49,796 nt of DNA from positions 1 through 49,796 of the forward strand of contig JADFLW010000009.1 in the NCBI GenBank assembly GCA_022564195.1. Direction: 5' to 3'. Both the position numbers and the translations under genes were made by a program. The notes beneath the pieces were generated by a model. That model made no database searches. It worked only from the letters and a program-made list of their open reading frames with translations, and was not told the origin of the DNA. Below, one piece after another: positions 14,203 through 22,945 of this stretch. Numbering within the stretch: the first letter of the stretch is position 1; every line of letters begins with the position of its first letter. This DNA comes from Patescibacteria group bacterium. Lineage in GTDB: Bacteria; Patescibacteriota; Microgenomatia; UBA1400; Chisholmbacteraceae.

Positions 14203-15833
14203 TTTTGTTTCCCGAAGACTGGTTCGGTGTTTAGGTCATTAAGATACTCTGGTCGTAACTCGTAGATATCGGCGAACGGATAGCTGTCTACTAAGTCGTA
14301 GCGCGAAAAGCCGGGGGTCTTGTTGACCAGCTTGAACGTTTCGTCATTCTCGTCATGGGTTCTCATCACAATCCAGCGGGCCCAGCGGTCCGGCGTTGTG
14401 GTCGCGCTTTCCCAGTATTTACCCGTTCCTTCGTGGATGAAGCGCTTCATCGGCAGACCCGAGGAGAAAATGATCGCGTCATGGGAGGCGGCGGAAATCA
14501 AGATGAAGCCTTTTTTGTCGGCTGTGTTTTCCTGGAGCCAACCGCTCACCTCGCTGACGTTTTTCTGGCTCGAGCCCACCCTGGCATCGTCTATGGTTAC
14601 CGCATCGGCGTTGGCTACTGCAAAAAAGGTGACGAATGTAAACAAACCGATGAGCACCCAGCGCAAAGACCGCAGGCGGTCGACGAGGAAGCCTGCGAAG
14701 ATGGCAATTGCCGGCATCATCAGCATTCCATAGCGGACATTAAACCAAGTGTTTCCGGATATTCCTTGGATAAAGAGTACCGAGTGGCCAAGAAACAAGG
14801 CTAGGATATTGAATAACAAGGGGGCCATGAGCGCCAGAGAGGCGATGCGAACATCGGGCTTGATTCTCTTATCAACCCAGAAGACTACCGCCCCGGCGAG
14901 TCCCAGGATGGCAGTGAAGGCATAGGAGTTATAGACAAGCGCGTACAGATAAATAATTGTTGAGAGCAACAGGTTGCCCTTGGTTGGCAGGTTTCCGGCC
15001 TCCTCGAGCTGGAGCTGTTGGGCTTGGGCCGAGTAGGGGCCGAAGGCAAAGTACAGCGGGTCTTTGAAGATCAAAAGATTCCACAGAAACCAGAGGGCGA
15101 TGCCGAGCCCGGCTAAAGTGCCGAAGAGAATGAGGATTCCTTCGGTTGTCTTGTATCCGCGCTTGCGCAAGGCGGTGAAGCCGATAAGCACAGAAGCCAA
15201 GAAGAGCAAGAACCATCCGTCGTAGCGAACTAAGGATGCAAGCATGATGAAGAATGCGGCTTTGATAAGGTGAAGGATCTTTTCCTCTTTATGCCAAACT
15301 AAGACATAATAGGCGCCGGCGGTCATCGTGGCGATAAGAAGAAGCTCCGTCATCGCCGTTGACTGGAGGTAGAGGATATTTAGGTTGGTGACAAAAACCA
15401 AAACCCCGAAGAACCTTGCCAGCAGTCCGACGCCGAGTTTTTTCAAGAATTGATATATCAACACCCCGGTTGCGACAAAGGAGACCATGGATTGGATGGC
15501 TCCGGAAAGTCCCGAATGCCACATGAAGTCGTTCCAGACTGTGGGGATCATTAGAATATGCGGCAGAGGCAGCCACACGGAGCCCAACTGCGCCAACCCC
15601 GGTTTTAGTCCCTCAACAACCCGTCTTCCGATATCCAAGTGAGATCGGGCATCGTTGTATGCCAATCCCAACCCGCTCTCATAGAAATGTGTGAATACCC
15701 CTATCGCGACGAGTGAGAGTACTATCGCTATCAAAAGGACAGCGTACTTTTCAAGAAAATTCCTGATTTGATCTATCCAGTGATTTTGGATAGAGAATGT
15801 TATGGTGAATGATGGTGTTTTTAATGTATTCAT
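14199..15833 (-). CDS. GT-C type integral membrane glycosyltransferase (GT39-like)
   Basis: 544 residues with about eleven membrane helices. After the first helix comes LAYNDARSHLDIGRRVVEG, where PMT/ArnT-like enzymes have an acidic catalytic loop (Asn-Asp-Ala-Arg), then WLPLPHILMIPTVWN. The C-terminal 150 residues are soluble and extracytoplasmic (SEVSGWLQENTADKKGFIL). It would use a polyprenyl-phosphate sugar at the outer face. It overlaps genes on both sides by ATGA, so it is part of the long glycan operon. Acceptor and sugar unknown; ArnT-like, PMT-like or lipid-modifying roles are all possible. Confidence 0.8.
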   Translation of the reverse strand: MNTLKTPSFTITFSIQNHWIDQIRNFLEKYAVLLIAIVLSLVAIGVFTHFYESGLGLAYNDARSHLDIGRRVVEGLKPGLAQLGSVWLPLPHILMIPTVWNDFMWHSGLSGAIQSMVSFVATGVLIYQFLKKLGVGLLARFFGVLVFVTNLNILYLQSTAMTELLLIATMTAGAYYVLVWHKEEKILHLIKAAFFIMLASLVRYDGWFLLFLASVLIGFTALRKRGYKTTEGILILFGTLAGLGIALWFLWNLLIFKDPLYFAFGPYSAQAQQLQLEEAGNLPTKGNLLLSTIIYLYALVYNSYAFTAILGLAGAVVFWVDKRIKPDVRIASLALMAPLLFNILALFLGHSVLFIQGISGNTWFNVRYGMLMMPAIAIFAGFLVDRLRSLRWVLIGLFTFVTFFAVANADAVTIDDARVGSSQKNVSEVSGWLQENTADKKGFILISAASHDAIIFSSGLPMKRFIHEGTGKYWESATTTPDRWARWIVMRTHDENDETFKLVNKTPGFSRYDLVDSYPFADIYELRPEYLNDLNTEPVFGKQK

Positions 15834-17359
15834 ATTGTTTCCTGTTTTGTTTTTTCCAACACCACCGCTGTCGTCGCCATTCCGAGCACTGCTAATGCGG
15901 CGAGGAAATACCCATAGACAAATGTTTTTGCTGAGATTGTATCCGATAAATATACGTTGTATACCAGAGAGCCTATCTTATTTTCTTCCAGTAATTGGAA
16001 GTTGTACTCATAGGTGTACGGTATTGGATTGAGCATATTGATCGCTTCCACTTTTGGCGGAACCTGTGTAGTTGTCATCGCGCCAACGATGTTCACCCAA
16101 AGGCTGTAGATAGACAAGATGAGGAAGACTATAATAAATAGGATATTCTGTCTGAACTTCTGTATGGCTATTCCGAGAGCAGAACACAAGAGGGCTGCGG
16201 CTGGAATGAGATAGCGAGGACCAAATGCCCAACCCCCTAACCCTCCAAACAAGGAATAGATAACAATGCTGGTTAGCACAACAGCAACAGCGACAATAAT
16301 AAGTTGTTGATTTTTCTGATTTTTATATCCTAAAAGCAAACCCAACATCCCAATTACTACAATGGGGCTGTAATACACCCAACCGCGTTCATTGCTTATA
16401 AGCAGAATGTACAATTCATAAAGTTGATTTCGAGTGTTGAGTGGAAGCTTCCGTTCATAAGGGTCACGATTTTCTCTTTCTAGCCTGTGTTGCTCCCTAA
16501 CTTCTGGTGGGTCAAAATAGTCAGAACGTCCAATCGTCTGCCCAATTTTTGTAAAAGAGCCGGTCAACTGGTAGTTGTACCACCCAAATAAAGCAACAAA
16601 GGGAATCAATCCTATAACCAATCCAACCATGCTGAGCTTGAGAGAAAGCTTTACTCTTCCGGCCATTTTGTTGACACTCAAGTGTTTAAGCACGGCATAC
16701 ATGACAATAGGAAACATCATTAGTGCGTTTGGTAGATCAATCAATATTCCCATTCCGAAAATCATCCCTAACCATATATTTTTCAAGAACGTCCTTTCTC
16801 CAAAAAGATTCAGGAATGCAAGGAGCATGAGAGTGACGCTTGCATGATGTTGGGTATACGTTAAGGCATATACGAGAGCGTTTGTGGCAAACAGGAATAT
16901 TAAACCTGCCAAATAAGCAGCATGCGTTTTTGCTCCAAGCTTGCGGGCAAGTTTGATAACGAGAAAAAAGTTGAGAATTGCAAAAACGATCGTAGAGAAA
17001 AACGTCGTTAGCTGCGGTATTCCGAATAGTTTACCCATGTAGTAAAACGGTATGCCAATAAACGAGACGCCGGGTGTAAAAATTGAGAAGAACTTCCCTT
17101 TGTACTCAGTCATGTCTGGAGCTGAAAATCTCGCGCGCTCTCCACTAAAGAAAAAGGTATTGTCCTCAACAATTGCTTCGGTAAGAGCATATCTTGAGGT
17201 ACTGCCCGTAGACTCGAACGGTCCTCCGACTTTTTTATCTCTTGTCTCCCGAGATTGATGGTAAATCGGTTTTCCTCTTTCGCCTTTAACAACAAGGGCT
17301 AGCAACAAAAAGACTGATAACACCAGAAGACTGATAAAAATATATTTAGCTTTTTTCAT
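15830..17359 (-). CDS. GT-C type integral membrane protein, probable glycosyltransferase
   Basis: 509 residues. One N-terminal helix is followed by an extracytoplasmic loop (VGGPFESTGSTSRYALTEAI, FFFSGERARFSAPDM), then about nine membrane helices and a short C-terminal helix. Overall topology resembles GT-C enzymes, but I do not see a clean PMT signature, so the family is uncertain. Start ATG overlaps the stop of the upstream GT2 frame by 14 bases, and its own stop overlaps the next gene by ATGA. It sits between a GT2 and the GT39-like transferase, which argues for a role in surface glycan assembly. Confidence 0.68.
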   Translation of the reverse strand: MKKAKYIFISLLVLSVFLLLALVVKGERGKPIYHQSRETRDKKVGGPFESTGSTSRYALTEAIVEDNTFFFSGERARFSAPDMTEYKGKFFSIFTPGVSFIGIPFYYMGKLFGIPQLTTFFSTIVFAILNFFLVIKLARKLGAKTHAAYLAGLIFLFATNALVYALTYTQHHASVTLMLLAFLNLFGERTFLKNIWLGMIFGMGILIDLPNALMMFPIVMYAVLKHLSVNKMAGRVKLSLKLSMVGLVIGLIPFVALFGWYNYQLTGSFTKIGQTIGRSDYFDPPEVREQHRLERENRDPYERKLPLNTRNQLYELYILLISNERGWVYYSPIVVIGMLGLLLGYKNQKNQQLIIVAVAVVLTSIVIYSLFGGLGGWAFGPRYLIPAAALLCSALGIAIQKFRQNILFIIVFLILSIYSLWVNIVGAMTTTQVPPKVEAINMLNPIPYTYEYNFQLLEENKIGSLVYNVYLSDTISAKTFVYGYFLAALAVLGMATTAVVLEKTKQETI

Positions 17360-18239
17360 GCTTCCCCATATCAGTTTTCATTACATCAGCTTTATATTCT
17401 TTTGGTCTCATTATGAAACTCATTACGTAGCCAGAAAAGAAGGATACAAAATCAATGAATTTAAGAAAAAGTAGCCCTGAGAATACGATAGGCTCTTTTT
17501 TGAGAATATTGAGTCTGCTGCCATAAAATTGAATCCCTCTTTTGACTGGATTAATTCTTCTCAATGCTTCTTGCCTGTCGGCTGAAATAAGATTTCTTAC
17601 CCACAGACCTTTTCTAAATTGCTTCTTTATTCCTCTCCATAGTGTGAGATCTTCAGCTGCTATCGTCAAAAAGGAATCTGCCATTCCGATGCGTGGGTTT
17701 TTTGTTTTTAATTTAAGATTAAAGCCCCACTCATCAAGGACGCCAAATTTTCTATCAAACGGTAATTCTTCCCCTGCAAACAATGCTCGCCTAAATAACC
17801 TAGGGGTTACAGCATCGAGGTCATCCATAACCATCTCTTTTTCCAGTCTGTGTATTTCTTTTAATAAATTTCCACCTCCAGCCCCTCGCTCGGGTATGAT
17901 CAACGCGTCAAATCTTTCGAGAAGATTCATACACGACTCGATTAAATCAGTCTGTGGTATCATGTCGTGATCTGCGTATAAAATAAATTCTCCCGTTGAG
18001 TCAAGGACGCCTCTGTTGCGAGCCTCATTTTTACCTCCGAGAAACTTAATAAACTTTACACTCCCTTTTTCTTTGCTATTTAGAGATTTCTTGATTTTTG
18101 CTAAATCCTTACTAGCGCCTACTATAACTATTTCGTAGGGAGACATAGTCTGGTTTAAAAACCCTTTCAGGGAGCTCAACAAAGATGGAGGGGTTCCTTT
18201 GACTGGTATTACTATGGATATTCTTGTTTCTTTTTTCAT
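17346..18239 (-). CDS. GT2 family glycosyltransferase
   Basis: 297 residues from ATG at 18239 (an upstream TTG is less likely). GT-A fold features: ISIVIPVKGTPPSLLSSLKG at the N-terminus, KNEARNRGVLDSTGEFILYADHD with the metal-binding Asp pair near 90, and a C-terminal amphipathic or membrane-associated segment (FSGLLFLKFIDFVSFFSGYVM). The nucleotide-binding EIVIVGASKD replaces the more usual VDDGSTD, so donor preference may differ from the neighbouring GT2s. It lies 16 bases after the double-GT2 gene and overlaps the membrane protein downstream. Confidence 0.82.
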   Translation of the reverse strand: MKKETRISIVIPVKGTPPSLLSSLKGFLNQTMSPYEIVIVGASKDLAKIKKSLNSKEKGSVKFIKFLGGKNEARNRGVLDSTGEFILYADHDMIPQTDLIESCMNLLERFDALIIPERGAGGGNLLKEIHRLEKEMVMDDLDAVTPRLFRRALFAGEELPFDRKFGVLDEWGFNLKLKTKNPRIGMADSFLTIAAEDLTLWRGIKKQFRKGLWVRNLISADRQEALRRINPVKRGIQFYGSRLNILKKEPIVFSGLLFLKFIDFVSFFSGYVMSFIMRPKEYKADVMKTDMGKHEKS

Positions 18240-18255
18240 AGGTATCAAAGAACGT

Positions 18256-20142
18256 TTATCCCAGATATGATGAATTTCCTCGTAATGTCTTTGTGCTAAC
18301 TAATCTCTCCCACAAGTGGTTGTCGTTCTTTGGCTTTGTCGTCGTAGCAAGTATCTTGCAATACGAGTATATTGCCAGATATGCAGTCGCTTTTAAGGGG
18401 TTCTTGATGAAGCCTTTGAGCATAGAAGTGATGAATAGTTTCCTTGGTATTGTGTATGCCGTTTTTAGTTCTTCTTTACTGAAATATGGTGCCAGAGCTT
18501 TTGGTGCACTCAAGAAACGAACACTTTGGCGCACCTGGTCTTTTAGATTCTTCGGTGGCTGATAATGCACTACCGCTTGTTTGCAATAGACGAATCGAAG
18601 TCCTAATTTCTTGGCAATACGATAGGAATATGCATCTTCTGACCAGATTTGCGGCCAGCGAATTTTGGAATAGGCTTTCCGCGAAAATCCTCTGGCTCTG
18701 CCGTGGCATAGATAAATATTGTCTGCCCCATTAATATGTTCGTAGATCTGTCTTTTCCATGTTTTTTGCCATTCAAGAATATTTCCAATGAACGTATCGG
18801 AAGGTAAAGGAACTGTTTTGGCTCCGACAATATCAATGTTTTTATCCTTTTGATATGCTTCTATCATCCTGCTGAGAAAATTATCCCCTTCCAGGAGGAC
18901 ATCAGCATTGAGCAGTGCTAAAAAGTCGCCGCTCGCTTTATCGAAAATTTGATTTTGTCGCAGGGCTTGACCGAACCTCTTTCGTCCTTCAATCAGTATA
19001 ATTCGATTATCGTTAACTTTCCTTGCTTCTCTCACGGTATTATCAGTACTTCCGTCAGATACAACTATTATCTCTTGGAGTCTGAAATTAGTTTCTTTTT
19101 GTGCCAATAGACTCACTAGCAAATTCCTTATATTTGCTTCTTCGTTGTAGGCTGGGATTCCAACAGTAACAGTTGGTTTTATACTTTTTAGATGATTTTG
19201 AGCTATCGCAACAAAACCTTGCTTGTAAGAAAATAGATTTTTAGTTGAATCAAATGGTTGATAGAGAGGGTCAAATTCTTTTACTCTAATATTTGCGATT
19301 CTAATTACTGAAAGCTGTAACAAATACAAAATTGTTAATAGTGGAGAATTAACAATTTCTATAAGTACGTGTTTTGTTTTTAATTTTAAAGGAGGAAAGA
19401 ATTCCCTTTTAATTACATCTTCAGGAAAATATTTTTTGAGTGATTCAATACCTCCAACAAATTTTTTATTTCTCCTAATGCTATCTTTTAAATTCGCTGC
19501 TTTTTTTACATACGCCTTTGCATTTGGCTTTTTTATCATCTGGAGACCGAGTTGTTTTAAGCGAAGATAGGTATATGCATCTTCGGGTACATCTGCCGGC
19601 CAAATAAGCTTGGACGTAAAGTTTCTAGATAGAGCTTTCATTGCATGGCCCACTACAAAGTAGAAATTATCACCATTCCGCCATTCTGAAAACAAATGGT
19701 TTTTAATCACAGATCCATGGGATTTTATTTTTTCAACTAAAGTTTCAGCAGGAAGACTAATAGCCATGCCAACAACCATGCCTAATGTGTGAGATTCATT
19801 ACTTACGAATGGAATAACTAAGTTATTAAGTGTGTTTAAGTCATAAGGTAATGTATCAGCTTCAATGATTGCTAAGATGTCCCCTTTAAATATCGAGATG
19901 AGCTGGTTTTGTCTTACCTGCTGACCAAGTCTCTTTTTTGATTCAATCACTTTAATTAATGGACTCTTAACAGATTTTGTAATTTTAACTGTTTTATCAG
20001 TACTCCCGTCAGATACGACTATTATCTCTTGGAGTTTGAAGTTAGTTTCTTTTTGTGCCAATAGACTCACTAGCAAATTCCTAACATTTGCTTCTTCGTT
20101 GTAGGCTGGGATTCCAATAGTAACTGTTAGCTTTTTTCTCAT
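18256..20142 (-). CDS. Double GT2 glycosyltransferase (two tandem catalytic domains)
   Basis: 628 residues made of two GT2 domains about 318 residues apart. Domain 1 begins TVTIGIPAYNEEANVRNLLV and domain 2 TVTVGIPAYNEEANIRNLLV, each followed by LQEIIVVSDGSTD. Metal sites are AIIEADTLP in domain 1 and ALLNADVLL in domain 2. DNA of the two domain starts (19041-19171 and 19995-20125) is about 95% identical over 131 bases. The rest of the domains has diverged strongly. Domain 1 ends in a membrane-associated segment before the second begins. ATG at 20142 matches the start of the paralogues; an earlier GTG at 20163 overlaps the upstream gene. It may add two sugars in sequence or be a fusion in transit. 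Confidence 0.85.
   Translation of the reverse strand: MRKKLTVTIGIPAYNEEANVRNLLVSLLAQKETNFKLQEIIVVSDGSTDKTVKITKSVKSPLIKVIESKKRLGQQVRQNQLISIFKGDILAIIEADTLPYDLNTLNNLVIPFVSNESHTLGMVVGMAISLPAETLVEKIKSHGSVIKNHLFSEWRNGDNFYFVVGHAMKALSRNFTSKLIWPADVPEDAYTYLRLKQLGLQMIKKPNAKAYVKKAANLKDSIRRNKKFVGGIESLKKYFPEDVIKREFFPPLKLKTKHVLIEIVNSPLLTILYLLQLSVIRIANIRVKEFDPLYQPFDSTKNLFSYKQGFVAIAQNHLKSIKPTVTVGIPAYNEEANIRNLLVSLLAQKETNFRLQEIIVVSDGSTDNTVREARKVNDNRIILIEGRKRFGQALRQNQIFDKASGDFLALLNADVLLEGDNFLSRMIEAYQKDKNIDIVGAKTVPLPSDTFIGNILEWQKTWKRQIYEHINGADNIYLCHGRARGFSRKAYSKIRWPQIWSEDAYSYRIAKKLGLRFVYCKQAVVHYQPPKNLKDQVRQSVRFLSAPKALAPYFSKEELKTAYTIPRKLFITSMLKGFIKNPLKATAYLAIYSYCKILATTTKPKNDNHLWERLVSTKTLRGNSSYLG
19041..20125 (-). 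repeat. 131-base direct repeat pair within the double GT2 gene
   Basis: Units 19041-19171 and 19995-20125 differ at about seven positions and are offset by 954 bases, exactly 318 codons. They encode the first 40 or so residues of each GT2 domain. The core CTTCTTCGTTGTAGGCTGG recurs twice more, at 20941-20959 and 21854-21872. Confidence 0.85.
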
Positions 20143-20149
20143 AGTTTGT

Positions 20150-20995
20150 TTAGCAACTCTCACTCTTCTTAGCGCGTATAGTTAGCCAATAAGGATTGGT
20201 TCTATTAACATTCTGCCCATCAACCATTTTTCCGTTCTGTTCTATCTGATATGTAAATGCGTTTCCCCTAAGTGTCGTAAGTATGTTTTCGAGTTTATTA
20301 GATTTGTTTGCTGAGTTTCCGTGAAATTCCATTGTTATCTCCCTAATCAAATGCAGCTTACCTTTAATTTCTTCAATCACTTTTCCTTCAGAGCCTTCGA
20401 TGTCCAATTTTAAAAAATCTACTTCTCTATTTATGAAAGAAGACAACCGTAGGCTCGGTACTTTAACCTTTCTGTGAATACCAGGGTCGTACCGTTTACT
20501 CCCCTCCACAAAATCAGACCAAGACCAGTTCGATCCCCGTCTCCTCCAAATCTTGTTGGCTTTTGTATTAGCAATTAAATTTACCGTGCCATCTTTACCT
20601 GTGACTGCCGCATTTTTTAATTCCACCCCAATGAGGTTGTTTTGCTCCACATTTCTTTCTAAGATTTTGAAAGTTACTGGGTTTGGTTCAAATCCAACCA
20701 TACGAGCCTTTGGGTATTTTTTCTTGAAAAATAAAATGCTCAAACCAATGTGACTCCCACAATCTATAACAAAAGGTTCGTCTTTCTGCGAATAGAAACT
20801 ATATTCTTTGCGCAGAAATATAGCCTTGAAAATGATGAGGAATTCCCTAATGTTCGTGAAGGAAATCTTAAATCCAAAAATATTTATTGTTCTTAATCTG
20901 CCCATACTCGGAGCAGTATCTCGTAAATTCCCAACGTTTGCTTCTTCGTTGTAGGCTGGTATGCCTATTTGTACCGTGATTTTATTTCGATTCAT
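20150..20995 (-). CDS. FkbM family methyltransferase with a GT2-derived N-terminus
   Basis: 281 residues from ATG at 20995. The first 24 residues, ending IGIPAYNEEANVGNL, are the N-terminus of the neighbouring GT2 family. The protein then changes abruptly (RDTAPSMGRLRT) into an FkbM-type SAM-dependent methyltransferase: FVIDCGSHIGLSILFFKKKYP (SAM motif I), VGFEPNPVTFKIL, VDFLKLDIEGSEGKVIEE. FkbM enzymes O-methylate sugars in surface glycans. A native start may have been the ATG at 20905 (MGRLRT). It begins 1 base after the upstream GT2 stop and ends 7 bases before the double GT2 start. Confidence 0.85.
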   Translation of the reverse strand: MNRNKITVQIGIPAYNEEANVGNLRDTAPSMGRLRTINIFGFKISFTNIREFLIIFKAIFLRKEYSFYSQKDEPFVIDCGSHIGLSILFFKKKYPKARMVGFEPNPVTFKILERNVEQNNLIGVELKNAAVTGKDGTVNLIANTKANKIWRRRGSNWSWSDFVEGSKRYDPGIHRKVKVPSLRLSSFINREVDFLKLDIEGSEGKVIEEIKGKLHLIREITMEFHGNSANKSNKLENILTTLRGNAFTYQIEQNGKMVDGQNVNRTNPYWLTIRAKKSESC

Positions 20996-20996
20996 A

Positions 20997-21905
20997 CTAA
21001 ATCCCTTTCTTTGTCGTAAGTGCCATGGGCCACTTAGCATTCATGCTCTTTTCTTCTCTTCTGGCTGCATGCTTGCAGTAACGATTTATAGCCAGAATGG
21101 CGAGGCTATGGATCGGATTTTGAATAAACTGTAAGAAAAACTCTTTATAACGCAAGGACCTTGGAACAGCATATTCTTCGGATGCGATGTCACCAAAAAG
21201 TCGTTCAAGACGGAAGTGGGCGGCGGCAAATCGCTTGCTTTGTCTTAATTGGTCTTTTAGTGTGGCCGGCGATCTGTACCAGACTTTAGCCCTGCGAACG
21301 TGTCTAAATTTGAAGCCCGAAGTTATGCAAGAAAAGTACAAGAACGCGTCGTTGGCAATCATATCGTGAGGGACTTTCACTGATTGGGCGAATTGTTTCG
21401 ACAGCGCAAGAATTCGTCCATCACAACCAAACGCATTGTTTCCTCCCCTCCACACTTTCCGAAAGTGGTCATATGCACGGAAGCTAGTATTTACTGCTTT
21501 CTCGACGAAGACTATTGCTGGTCTTGGTTGAGGATTGCCTCCAACCAGGCCTATCCTACTTTCTTTCGAGAACGAATGGAGTAAGTAATGTATTGTATTT
21601 GCTGAGGCAAGCACCACGTCTGCATCAAAAAGCACGAGAATATCGGAGTCAAGCATCTCAAACATGGAGTTAAGGTGTGTAGATTTTCCAATCCGGTCAT
21701 GATTCTCAATTACTCGAATACGGGAATCATCAACCGATCGCGCAATAGAAGCAGTCTTGTCGGTGCTTCCATCTGAAATTACCATAATTTCTTCTAATGT
21801 ATGTCCTTTTTGGTCTTGCGACAGGATGGATAGAAGCAAGTTTTTGATATTTGCTTCTTCGTTGTAGGCTGGTATTCCGATGGAAACTGTTGGTTTCTTT
21901 ATCAT
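20997..21905 (-). CDS. GT2 family glycosyltransferase
   Basis: 302 residues: TVSIGIPAYNEEANIKNLLL, MVISDGSTDKTASIA, the metal site VLFDADVVL near 95, and RIGLVGGNPQPRP. The C-terminal region (VWYRSPATLKDQLRQSKRF) also occurs, diverged, in the double GT2 and in the GT2 at 25486. These proteins are one paralogous family within the operon. Overlaps the upstream kinase-like gene by ATGA. Donor and acceptor unknown. Confidence 0.87.
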   Translation of the reverse strand: MIKKPTVSIGIPAYNEEANIKNLLLSILSQDQKGHTLEEIMVISDGSTDKTASIARSVDDSRIRVIENHDRIGKSTHLNSMFEMLDSDILVLFDADVVLASANTIHYLLHSFSKESRIGLVGGNPQPRPAIVFVEKAVNTSFRAYDHFRKVWRGGNNAFGCDGRILALSKQFAQSVKVPHDMIANDAFLYFSCITSGFKFRHVRRAKVWYRSPATLKDQLRQSKRFAAAHFRLERLFGDIASEEYAVPRSLRYKEFFLQFIQNPIHSLAILAINRYCKHAARREEKSMNAKWPMALTTKKGI

Positions 21906-22945
21906 GTGAGTCTTTGAAACTTCAAGTGTTTGTTTACTGCAAAATCCAAATAATCGATAAAACTGTCCACCGTAGCTTTCGAAGCGCTATTTCCAGTAAG
22001 GCTGTGTGTTGCTGAGTTCACCATTAAGCCTTTTATCATGGTGTTTAGGTCTTTTCCTCGGCCATAGCGGCGGTTGATTTCCGTGAGAAGCAATGCGCAG
22101 AAGCCCTTCTCAGTCCAGTGAATTCGCATTGTCACTACGTAATCGTAGAGGAGATATGAAAATACACACAGTTGTAAATCGATAATTGCAATTCGGTTTT
22201 TGGATATGATGATATTTCCTAGGTGAAGATCACGGTGGCCAAGACCAGTTTGATCTTTCCTCGAAAGTATCGCTAACGACCGAAGAAATATCGGAACTCC
22301 TCGAATCAAACTTTTAGCTGTTCGTGGATGTGTGATGATCGCCTTAAATAATATGAAAGGGTACAGTAAGGCAAGGTCAATTGCATTTCTTCGCGAAACA
22401 CGTTCTCTTTCCTCCTGTGAAAGTTTCTCTCCTAAGTAACGAAGAAAGTCCACTGCTTTAAGATACACTTTTAAGCCTTGCTTGGAGTCGAGTGTGTCTG
22501 CGCTCTCACCTTCAACGAATTCAGTTAAAAGAAGCAGGCTTTGTTCTGTTTCTAGCTTTGTAATAAAGTTTGGAATATGCATATGCTGAAACCGTTTCGG
22601 CATAGATCTTTTTAATCTTTTCATCACTGTATTACATACTTGGTACATCATCGACTCGTTTTGTAATGTGTGGTACTCCAGATCTTTTATCCTCCCACTC
22701 CACATCTTGGCAATAGCTTTTTTTCCTGAAGAATTTTTATATAAACCGAAAGAAAAGAAGTTTGATTCGTTGTCCACTTTCAATTCTTTTTTAAACGTGT
22801 ATGCACCAATGGAGAGCGGAAATGCTGACTTTTTCTTCCCAGCAATAGCACCCAACAAGCGCACATTGATGCTGGCGTGAATGAGCGTTAAGAGATTCAT
22901 CGGTCGTTTTATTCTCATATGTCTCATTCCTTCTTTTCTCTTCAT
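21902..22945 (-). CDS. Protein kinase-like phosphotransferase (APH/lipopolysaccharide kinase type)
   Basis: 347 residues. The C-terminal lobe has GLGHRDLHLGNIIISKNRIAII followed by DLQLC: the catalytic HxDxxxxN motif, then an Asp in place of DFG/DWE. An ATP-lysine candidate lies in KKAIAKMWSG and an alpha-C glutamate in LQNESMMYQV. The fold therefore resembles aminoglycoside phosphotransferases, Kdo kinases and RIO-type kinases, and in a glycan operon a sugar or lipid-linked sugar is the likely substrate. The start overlaps the upstream GT4 stop by ATGA, and the stop overlaps the downstream GT2. Confidence 0.78.
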   Translation of the reverse strand: MKRKEGMRHMRIKRPMNLLTLIHASINVRLLGAIAGKKKSAFPLSIGAYTFKKELKVDNESNFFSFGLYKNSSGKKAIAKMWSGRIKDLEYHTLQNESMMYQVCNTVMKRLKRSMPKRFQHMHIPNFITKLETEQSLLLLTEFVEGESADTLDSKQGLKVYLKAVDFLRYLGEKLSQEERERVSRRNAIDLALLYPFILFKAIITHPRTAKSLIRGVPIFLRSLAILSRKDQTGLGHRDLHLGNIIISKNRIAIIDLQLCVFSYLLYDYVVTMRIHWTEKGFCALLLTEINRRYGRGKDLNTMIKGLMVNSATHSLTGNSASKATVDSFIDYLDFAVNKHLKFQRLT

